From Nitriliruptoraceae bacterium (GTDB lineage Bacteria > Actinomycetota > Nitriliruptoria > Nitriliruptorales > Nitriliruptoraceae), in the NCBI GenBank assembly GCA_007134165.1, contig SLLJ01000316.1:1-11419 (forward strand): a DNA stretch of 11,419 bases, read 5' to 3'. Made by a program: the position numbers and the translations under genes. Below, in pieces: positions 6,129 through 11,419 of the stretch. The notes below the pieces were generated by a model. The model saw only the letters and a list, made by a program, of their open reading frames with translations, ran no database searches and had not been told where the DNA came from. Position 1 is the stretch's first letter, and every line of letters starts with the position of its first letter.

Positions 6129-6709
6129 CCCACCGTCGGCCGGGTCCGCGTACCTGGCTGCTCGTCGCCCTCGCCGGTCTGCTGCTGGCAGCGTGCGGGG
6201 GCGGCACGGGGGCAGGCGCCTGTGACGAGCGCATCCCGGGGGTGCGTCCGGGGCTGTGCCCGCTGCCCGTCGACCAGCGCGTGCCCGCGCCCGAGGAACC
6301 GGTCGACCTGCTCGACGGGGATGGGGAGCAACTCTCGCTCACCGAGCTGCGCGGCAAGGTCGTGGTGGTCAACTTCTGGGCCTCCTGGTGCGGACCCTGC
6401 CGGGTCGAGCAACCCGACCTCAACGAGGCCGCCCGCGCACTGCCAACCGACGAGGTGGTCTTCCTCGGGGTCAACATCGAGGATCGTGAGCCCAACGCGC
6501 TGGCGCACGTGCGCGAGTTCGACGTGCCCTACCCTCACCTCTACGACCCCGAGAACGTGTTCGCGTCACGCTTCGGTGGCGTCGGCCCCCGCACCATCCC
6601 CACCACCGTGCTGGTGGATGCCGAGGGCCGCGTCGCGGCCCGGGTGTTCGGGCTGACCACCACCACCGAACTGACCGTGCTTGCCGAGCTGATCGCCAGC
6701 GAGCGCTAG
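6125..6709 (+). CDS. TlpA/ResA-like thioredoxin lipoprotein
   Basis: 194-residue membrane-anchored thiol-disulfide oxidoreductase outside the cytoplasmic membrane. The GTG at 6125 overlaps the previous stop by four bases (GTGA), so translation is probably coupled. The N-terminus has basic residues, a hydrophobic core and the lipobox LAAC24, followed by a Gly-rich linker. The thioredoxin fold starts near residue 66. The active site is W88-C-G-P-C92 in NFWASWCGPCR, the cis-Pro is P159 (RTIPTTVLVD), and PDLNEAA follows the redox site as in ResA/TlpA. Two further Cys (33 and 45) lie in the linker before the fold. The family keeps the cysteines of apocytochromes c reduced for heme attachment or serves other reductive paths. 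The next gene is ccdA, its usual electron source, and the diheme cytochrome is two genes upstream, which favours cytochrome c maturation. The split between ResA, TlpA and general Trx-like names cannot be settled by eye. Confidence 0.9.
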   Translation: MTHRRPGPRTWLLVALAGLLLAACGGGTGAGACDERIPGVRPGLCPLPVDQRVPAPEEPVDLLDGDGEQLSLTELRGKVVVVNFWASWCGPCRVEQPDLNEAARALPTDEVVFLGVNIEDREPNALAHVREFDVPYPHLYDPENVFASRFGGVGPRTIPTTVLVDAEGRVAARVFGLTTTTELTVLAELIASER

Positions 6710-6719
6710 GAGTCCCGGC

Positions 6720-7472
6720 GTGGCCGAGACCGTGCAGTCCCTCATCTTCGACGCCAACGTGCTCATCGCTGCGTTCGTCGCGCTGGCGGCGGGCCTGGTG
6801 TCCTTTGCCAGCCCCTGCGTGGTGCCGCTGGTGCCCGGCTACCTGTCGTTCATGACCGGACTGTCCGGTCAGGACCTCGCTGAGGCTGACGTGCGGGTGC
6901 GCGGCCGGGTGCTGGTCGGCTCGTTGCTGTTCGTGGCCGGCTTCGCCATTCCCTTCACGATGCTGGGCTTTGCGATGGGGACCCTCGACATTCTCAGCCG
7001 CTCTCCGGTCGCCCGGGTCGGCATGGGGGCGCTGGTCGCCGTGCTCGGCCTGATGATGGCCGGGGGACGCCTCAGTGGCCAACTGCGCGTGATGGACACC
7101 GCCCCGTCCGGAGGGCTGGCCAGTGCGCCGCTGCTCGGGTTCGTCTTCGGGGTCGGATGGACGCCGTGCTTGGGACCGGCCGCCGGCGCGATCCTGACGC
7201 TTTCCGCCGGGGTCACCGACGGGGTGTCGGCCCGCGGCGCCTTCCTCGGTTTCGCCTACGCGTTCGGGCTGGGGATCCCCTTTGTGCTGTTCGGACTGCT
7301 GTTCCGCCGGTTGTCCGGTGCCCTGGACGTGCTCAAGCGCAACGCCCGCACGCTGCAGGTCATCGGCGGCGGGTTTCTCGTGGCCGTGGGGCTGGCGATC
7401 GCCACCGGCCTGTGGGACCGCTTCATCTTCCTGCTGCGCCCCATGATCCAGGGCTTCGAGCCCCCGATCTGA
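6720..7472 (+). CDS. ccdA: CcdA, cytochrome c biogenesis thiol-electron carrier
   Basis: 250-residue polytopic membrane protein that moves electrons from cytoplasmic thioredoxin to external thiol proteins. The GTG at 6720 is preceded by AGGAG (6708-6712), which overlaps the previous stop. About six membrane segments are visible. The two redox cysteines are in family motifs: C33 in SFASPCVVPLVPGYLSF in the first helix, and C150 in FGVGWTPCLGP in the fourth, each followed by the helix-breaking Pro residues typical of the family. Length fits CcdA (about 220-250) rather than full DsbD, which carries extra domains. The gene follows the thioredoxin-like lipoprotein by 10 bases, so the two probably form a redox pair. 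The other System II proteins, ResB and CcsA, are not in this window. It is the last gene before a 131-base gap, so it probably ends the respiratory operon. Confidence 0.93.
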   Translation: MAETVQSLIFDANVLIAAFVALAAGLVSFASPCVVPLVPGYLSFMTGLSGQDLAEADVRVRGRVLVGSLLFVAGFAIPFTMLGFAMGTLDILSRSPVARVGMGALVAVLGLMMAGGRLSGQLRVMDTAPSGGLASAPLLGFVFGVGWTPCLGPAAGAILTLSAGVTDGVSARGAFLGFAYAFGLGIPFVLFGLLFRRLSGALDVLKRNARTLQVIGGGFLVAVGLAIATGLWDRFIFLLRPMIQGFEPPI

Positions 7473-7603
7473 TCCTGCTGGACACTGTCCACACCCGTTC
7501 GGGCCGGTCGCTGGCGGCGGGGCGCGGTCAGCCGTAGGGTGAGTGTCGATCGCCACCCGTCGCGGGGCGGTCACGGCCCCGGGGGCGGGGACGGAGCAGC
7601 AGG
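7473..7603 (+). other. Gap between ccdA and the Tad cluster
   Basis: This 131-base gap holds a 13-base palindrome, TGGACA-C-TGTCCA at 7479-7491, seven bases after the ccdA stop. It may be an operator; it is too short and lacks a T-run for a terminator. A TAGGGT at 7535-7540 has -10 form but a poor -35 (CTGGCG at 7511). A 6-bp hairpin (CGGGGC 7563-7568, GCCCCG 7576-7581) lies before the tadA ribosome binding site. A tad promoter must be here or upstream, but none is clear. Confidence 0.35.
7593..7596 (+). promoter_or_regulatory. Ribosome binding site for the TTG start of tadA
   Basis: GGAG lies seven bases before TTG at 7604. There is no ATG in frame until the VMVNG region deep inside the conserved domain, and the in-frame GTG codons that follow lack as good a site. 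This supports TTG as the start. Confidence 0.5.
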
Positions 7604-8724
<1,121 letters not shown>

Positions 8725-8728
<4 letters not shown>

Positions 8729-9705
8729 TTCGCCGCCCATCCCCGACCCCGGCCGGCGCCACCGATCTGCTGCGCCTGCGCGCCGCGGCTGGTGGCGAAC
8801 TCGGCGAACTCCGCGACCTGCCCCCTCGGGTGCGGCGGGCCCTTGCCGTGGCCGGCCAGGCGGGCGCACCGATGTCCGAGGCACTCGACGGCGCCAGCGC
8901 AGCCGAGGCCGACGCCCGGCAGGCCGGGCGGGCGGTTGCCGTCGCCAGCGCCCAGACCCGCGCGGTGGCCGGTGGTCTGCTGCTCGCCCCGCTGGTGCTC
9001 ACTCCGGCGTTGGGACGGCTGGTGGGTGCGGACCTGCTGGCGTTCTACACCTCGTCGGTCGGCCTGGCGGTCGCCGGGATCGCGGCCGTGCTCTACGGAC
9101 TCGGGGCCGGCCTGGTGCTCGGCATGATCCGCCGGATCGGACGCAGCGCGGCGGGGGTCCGGCGTCTGCGGGTGGTTCCGGCCCTGGCGGCTGGTGGGCT
9201 GGTGTGGTGGGCGCTGCACCCGGCGCTGGCCCCGGTGGTCGCCGTCCTGGTGGCTCGCGGTGGCCCGCGCGTAGCTCCCGACGTCGGCGTGGACGAGGCC
9301 GCCGACCTGACGGCGACCGCGCTGGCGGGCGGCGTGTCCGTCCCGCTGGCGCTGCGCACCGCCGCCGCCCAGTTGCCCGCGCTGGCCGACCGACTGCACC
9401 GCCTCGCCTTCGACCTCGAACTCGCCCCCCACGCCGTGCGTCCGGATCTGCCCCCACCCGAGGAGCCCTTCGCGCGCTTCGCGCAGGTCCTGCGTGCCGC
9501 GGTGGTGCTGGGAGCCCCGGTCGCACCGAGCCTGCGCCGCCTGGCGCAGGACCTGCGGGCCGACGACCTCGCGCGGATCCTGGCTGCCACCGAGCGGCTG
9601 CCCGCGCAACTGACCTTCCCCACTGCCCTGTGCCTGCTTCCGGCGACGCTGCTGACCGTCGGCGCGCCGATCGTGTCGACGGGACTGTCGTCGGTGGGCA
9701 CCTGA
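8725..9705 (+). CDS. TadB/TadC-type platform protein, apparently a condensed fusion of the two
   Basis: 326-residue inner-membrane platform protein for the pilus (T2SS-F-like). The ATG at 8725 overlaps the tadA stop (ATGA). Residues 32-135 resemble the second half of a TadB F-domain (RRALAVAGQAGAPMSEALDGA, then a helix pair LLLAPLVL and GLAVAGIAAVLYGLGAGLVL). A further membrane segment lies at about 149-176. Residues 189-320 resemble a full TadC F-domain (DLTATALAGGVSVPLALRTAA, VLGAPVAPSLRRLAQDLRADD, then FPTALCLLPATLLTVGAP). Tad clusters normally have separate tadB and tadC genes. Here there is one gene in the usual place, with a shortened first F-domain. No frameshift or stop is visible, and codon use is like its neighbours. 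An ancestral single F protein is an alternative reading. Either form would anchor TadA and support pilin extrusion. Confidence 0.8.
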
Positions 9706-9710
9706 TCCTC

Positions 9711-9718
9711 GAGGAGGA
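9711..9718 (+). promoter_or_regulatory. Strong ribosome binding site for the Flp pilin
   Basis: GAGGAGGA lies seven bases before ATG 9726, the best match in the cluster and the only tad gene here that does not overlap the previous stop after tadA. It fits a pilin made in excess. It also fixes the start, because the frame is open far upstream inside the platform gene. Confidence 0.75.
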
Positions 9719-9725
9719 ACCTGCC

Positions 9726-10013
9726 ATGCCCGAACCAACCCGGCACGCGGCCCCTGCCGTTGCGCCCACCCCTTCGCCTGCCCCGGCGCCTGCCCCTGCC
9801 CCTGCCCCTGCTTCGGCCTCTGCTTCGGCCTCTGCACCCGTGCCGGACTCCGGGTGGTCCGACGAGGACGGCTCGCTGGTCACCGAGTACGGCCTGCTCG
9901 CCGTGGTCGCCGCCACCGTCGCGGGAGTGATCATCGCGTGGGCGAGCAACGGCGCCCTCGTCAATCTGTTCAACGCGCTGTTGCGCCACGCCCGTTCGCT
10001 CGTCGGCGCATGA
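9726..10013 (+). CDS. flp: Flp-type pilin with long low-complexity leader
   Basis: 95-residue major pilin candidate. The ATG at 9726 follows GAGGAGGA. The prepilin site is DEDG49-SLVTEYGLLAVV: cleavage after G49 would leave S50 as residue 1, Glu54 as the conserved E5 and Tyr55 as the neighbouring Tyr that Flp pilins share. The hydrophobic helix runs from about 56 to 72, and the mature pilin is only 46 residues, normal for Flp. The 49-residue leader is odd: Flp leaders are usually under about 20-25 residues, while this one has Ala-Pro repeats (17-29) and Ala-Ser repeats (29-37) before an acidic end. It lies 20 bases after the platform gene and overlaps tadE by ATGA. A DUF4244-like actinobacterial pilin is a close alternative name. 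The prepilin peptidase gene is not in the window. Confidence 0.85.
   Translation: MPEPTRHAAPAVAPTPSPAPAPAPAPAPASASASASAPVPDSGWSDEDGSLVTEYGLLAVVAATVAGVIIAWASNGALVNLFNALLRHARSLVGA
9791..9832 (+). repeat. Short tandem repeats encoding the pilin leader
   Basis: TGCCCC is repeated three times at 9791-9808, followed by two exact copies of TGCTTCGGCCTC at 9809-9832. They encode the Pro-Ala and Ser-Ala runs of the pilin leader. Units of 6 and 12 bases keep the frame, so slippage would change leader length without breaking the gene. Confidence 0.85.
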
Positions 10014-10399
10014 GCACCCGCCGGCGGCACCGTGACGAGTCGGGGATGCTCAGCCTCGAGGCCGTCATGGTGCTGCCCGTGCTCGCCCTGATGCTGCTCG
10101 GGCTGCTCGAGGTCGCCGGCCTGGTCCGGGACGTCCTCGTGCTCCACGAAGCCGCCCGGGCCGGGGTGCGGGTCGCCGCCACCACCACCGGGGCGGCGGC
10201 CCCGAGCGCAGCAGCCATCGCGGCCGCTCCCGAGCTCTCCGACGTCCGGGTCCGGGTCTCGCCGACCAGTCGCCGTGACGGTGACCTGGTCCGCGTCGAG
10301 GTCTCGGTGGTGCGCCGGCTGGGCCCGGTCAGCCACACGCTGCGGGCCCGGTCGGTCGCCCGGGTGGAACCGGCGGTGGGCTGGAGTTCGGGCCCATGA
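10010..10399 (+). CDS. tadE: TadE-family pseudopilin
   Basis: 129-residue minor pilin-like protein. The ATG at 10010 overlaps the flp stop (ATGA), and the stop overlaps the next gene in the same way. After a basic N-terminus (STRRRHRDE), the prepilin-type site is ESG12-MLSLEAVMVLPVL, with Glu17 at +5 of the predicted mature protein. The TadE signature E-[AF]-x3-P (EAVMVLP) is present. The helix runs from about 14 to 42, continuing as LLEVAGLVRDVLVLHEAARAGVR; the ARAGVR end is typical of TadE proteins. The rest (about 50-129) is a small Ala/Val-rich, beta-strand-like domain outside the membrane. Position after the pilin and before a related gene supports a role in pilus initiation or stability. 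Confidence 0.87.
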   Translation: MSTRRRHRDESGMLSLEAVMVLPVLALMLLGLLEVAGLVRDVLVLHEAARAGVRVAATTTGAAAPSAAAIAAAPELSDVRVRVSPTSRRDGDLVRVEVSVVRRLGPVSHTLRARSVARVEPAVGWSSGP

Positions 10400-10785
10400 C
10401 CCGGCGCCCGGGCGAGGCCGGCAGCAGCACGGTGATGCTGCCGATGCTGCTGTGGGTGGCCACTCTGGTCGCCATCGCGGTCATCGATGTCGGGGCCTAC
10501 CTGGTGGCCGCCGCCCGGGCCCAGCACGCGGCCGACGCTGCGGCGCTGGCCGCGGTCGGCGCGGCGGATTCGCAGCGTCGAGAGCCGCCGCGCCAGGCCG
10601 CTGAACGAGTCACCAGCGCCGTCGGCGCCCGGCTCGAGTCGTGTCTCTGCGTGCCCGGCGCGGTGGTCGCTTCGGTGCAGGTCAGCGTGCCGGTGCCGGG
10701 CCTGGTCATCCCGCAGCTGCTCGACGGCCGGGTCGTGGCCCGTGCCCGCGCGGTGCTGGTCCCGCCCGACGTCGACGATCCTTGA
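10396..10785 (+). CDS. TadE/TadG-like pilus assembly protein (Rv3654c-type)
   Basis: 129-residue protein and last gene of the cluster, starting at ATG 10396 in an ATGA overlap with tadE. The N-terminus reads GEAGSSTVMLPMLLWVATLVAIAVIDVGAYLV. It has the Gly before a helix, as in the TadE/G group, but lacks the conserved Glu at +5. RAQHAADAAALAAVGAA (41-57) is the hallmark of the actinobacterial TadG-like family, in which the sequence after the helix reads AxxAADxAALAAA. C83 and C85 (ESCLCVPG) could form a disulfide outside the cell, and a short beta-rich C-terminus ends near VARARAVLVPP. It probably works with the pseudopilin. The Glu loss suggests it may not be processed like a pilin. Confidence 0.82.
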   Translation: MTRRPGEAGSSTVMLPMLLWVATLVAIAVIDVGAYLVAAARAQHAADAAALAAVGAADSQRREPPRQAAERVTSAVGARLESCLCVPGAVVASVQVSVPVPGLVIPQLLDGRVVARARAVLVPPDVDDP

Positions 10786-10802
10786 GACCGCGGACCTGCA
10801 GA

Positions 10803-10914
10803 TCCGCCGGCCTGTGGGTCCGCCGGCCTGTGGGTCCGCCGGCCTGTGGGTCCGCCGGCCTGTGGGTCCGCCGGCCTGTGGGTCCGCCGGCCTGTGGGTC
10901 CGCCGGCCTATGAG
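10803..10914 (+). repeat. 16-bp tandem repeat array
   Basis: Six exact head-to-tail copies of TCCGCCGGCCTGTGGG span 10803-10898. A seventh copy (10899-10914) differs at two bases, and a degenerate one (10 of 16 bases) lies at 10787-10802. The array starts 18 bases after the last tad stop. Each copy contains the self-complementary GCCGGC, so neighbouring copies can pair in RNA or single-stranded DNA as 6-bp stems with 10-base loops. The 16-bp period is not a multiple of three, and stop-free frames through it are a by-product of composition. Confidence 0.95.
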
Positions 10915-10955
10915 TCCTCGGCCACGCGGCGCGCGCATGGTCGAGGCGCGGCGGG

Positions 10956-10979
10956 CTCGGAGGCGCTGCCGCGGAAGCG
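10956..10979 (+). repeat. 24-nt direct repeat, copy 1
   Basis: Matches bases 11018-11041 at 22 of 24 positions, 62 bases apart. Its core is GCCGCGGAAGCG. Confidence 0.8.
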
Positions 10980-11005
10980 GTATGGGGCGTTGACGCAGGC
11001 GTCCT

Positions 11006-11020
11006 GAGCGCTGAGCGCTC
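11006..11020 (+). repeat. 15-base perfect inverted repeat
   Basis: GAGCGCT and AGCGCTC flank a single G at 11013. It abuts and slightly overlaps copy 2 of the 24-nt repeat. It may be an operator or a cruciform-prone site; no function can be read from it. Confidence 0.6.
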
Positions 11021-11041
11021 CGAGGCGATGCCGCGGAAGCG
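11018..11041 (+). repeat. 24-nt direct repeat, copy 2
   Basis: Second copy of the repeat at 10956-10979, with two substitutions (positions 4 and 11 of the unit). Confidence 0.8.
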
Positions 11042-11110
11042 CCGATGTGCGTTTGGCCGCTGTGGTTGTGCGCTGGGAGGGCAACGGGCGGCGGGCCGGG
11101 GCCGGTTCCG

Positions 11111-11173
11111 GGATGCGGCGTACCAAGCCGGTCACACGTGACCGCTTGGGTACGCCGGATGGTCCAGCGTGGA
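11111..11173 (+). repeat. 63-nt repeat unit A with long hairpin
   Basis: The unit starts GGATGCGGCGTAC. Bases 11116-11157 form an inverted repeat: the left arm CGGCGTACC-AAGCCGGTCAC and right arm GTGACCGC-TTGGGTACGCCG pair at 19 positions with one bulged C on each side and a two-base centre. Unit B follows directly and is 40/47 identical over the first 47 bases. Confidence 0.8.
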
Positions 11174-11236
11174 GGATGCGGCGTACGGAGGCGGTCACTG
11201 GTGTCCGCATGGGTACGCCGCGTCGCGGAGAGTTCG
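11174..11236 (+). repeat. 63-nt repeat unit B with degenerate hairpin
   Basis: Direct copy of unit A. Its hairpin (11179-11220) keeps 16 of 20 pairs, with the outer CGGCGTAC/GTACGCCG ends intact. The changes are not compensatory, so the copy looks like a decayed duplicate rather than a conserved RNA stem. Confidence 0.75.
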
Positions 11237-11290
11237 GTGAGCGGCCCGGTCCGGTGGCAAGGCGGCGCCGTCCGGCAGGGTGCGCAGCGA

Positions 11291-11323
11291 CGGCTGCCGA
11301 ACCCCCATCAGGTTCGGCAGCCG
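11291..11323 (+). terminator. Perfect 13-bp hairpin, possible bidirectional terminator
   Basis: CGGCTGCCGAACC (11291-11303) and GGTTCGGCAGCCG (11311-11323) are exact reverse complements around a 7-base loop. No T-run follows on either strand, but actinobacterial terminators often lack one. The tad operon ends about 500 bases upstream, so it may serve a neighbouring gene beyond the window instead. Confidence 0.45.
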
Positions 11324-11419
11324 GGCCGGCACGCGGGGCGTCGGGCAGGTGGTGACCCGACCCGCCGAACGCCGGGGTCCGGCCGCTTCCTCCGGGCGAC
11401 GGGTGCATGGTTGAGGCGC

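Larger units (their letters stand above)
10915..11419 (+). other. Non-coding repeat-rich region to the window end
   Basis: No convincing gene is seen on either strand. Open frames exist (for example 11045 to the window end on plus, and 10908-11408 on minus) but are products of high GC. The plus frame has clearly fewer G/C third positions than the real genes here, and no ribosome binding site or family motif. The region holds inverted and direct repeats that are listed separately. Confidence 0.7.

Noticed and set aside
9706..9715. TCCTCGAGGA palindrome over the pilin ribosome binding site
   Set aside because: It has no room for a loop, so it cannot usefully hide the site in RNA; it is probably chance.
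10787..10914. CRISPR array
   Set aside because: The 16-bp units are contiguous with no spacers, and no cas genes are present.
10908..11408. 166-codon frame on the minus strand over the repeat region
   Set aside because: Pro/Arg/Ala-rich composition, no motif, and content dominated by inverted repeats.
11045..11419. Possible gene open to the window end, containing the 63-nt repeats as 21-codon repeats
   Set aside because: Third-position G/C is well below that of the real genes here, no ribosome binding site or motif is seen, and the repeats are explained better as DNA palindromes.

Overview
The window is about 11.4 kb of very GC-rich DNA. Codons end almost always in G or C, GTG and TTG starts are frequent, and every gene lies on the plus strand. 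A menaquinol/cytochrome c type complex made of small subunits, ccdA plus a thioredoxin-like lipoprotein, and a minimal Tad (Flp) pilus cluster of actinobacterial type all suggest an actinobacterium, perhaps a deep-branching class. The organism assignment is inference; no rRNA or other phylogenetic marker is present.

Layout: (1) 1-716 is the 3' part of hemL (glutamate-1-semialdehyde aminomutase, tetrapyrrole synthesis). (2) 717-914 is a leader with a possible promoter and several nested or competing inverted repeats. (3) 915-7472 is a probable respiratory operon of nine genes with short gaps or overlaps: an unrecognised three-helix membrane protein; an 8-Cys 2[4Fe-4S] ferredoxin-like protein; cytochrome b6; cytochrome b subunit IV with a long soluble N-terminal extension; a Tat-type Rieske protein; a membrane-anchored diheme cytochrome c; a second unrecognised membrane protein with a large external domain; a TlpA/ResA-like thioredoxin lipoprotein; and CcdA. 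(4) 7473-7603 is a gap with a short palindrome. (5) 7604-10785 is a Tad pilus operon: TadA ATPase, one protein carrying TadB-like and TadC-like parts, an Flp-type pilin, TadE and a TadE/TadG-like protein. Three of its four junctions are four-base ATGA overlaps. (6) 10786-11419 has no convincing gene. It holds a 16-bp tandem array, a 24-nt direct repeat pair, two 63-nt repeats that each contain a long hairpin, and a perfect 13-bp hairpin.

How the genes fit together: the b6, subunit IV, Rieske and diheme c proteins would oxidise quinol and pass electrons to the outside of the membrane. TlpA and CcdA supply reductant for cysteine reduction needed for c-heme attachment, and HemL supplies the heme pathway. 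The b6 protein keeps the cysteine that binds heme c_i (c_n) in b6f complexes, and its gene directly follows that of a soluble-looking ferredoxin. This raises the idea of a ferredoxin-linked quinone reductase or cyclic electron path in a non-photosynthetic organism. That link, and the roles of the two unrecognised membrane proteins that bracket the known subunits, are the most interesting open points. The pilus cluster appears to be an independent unit.
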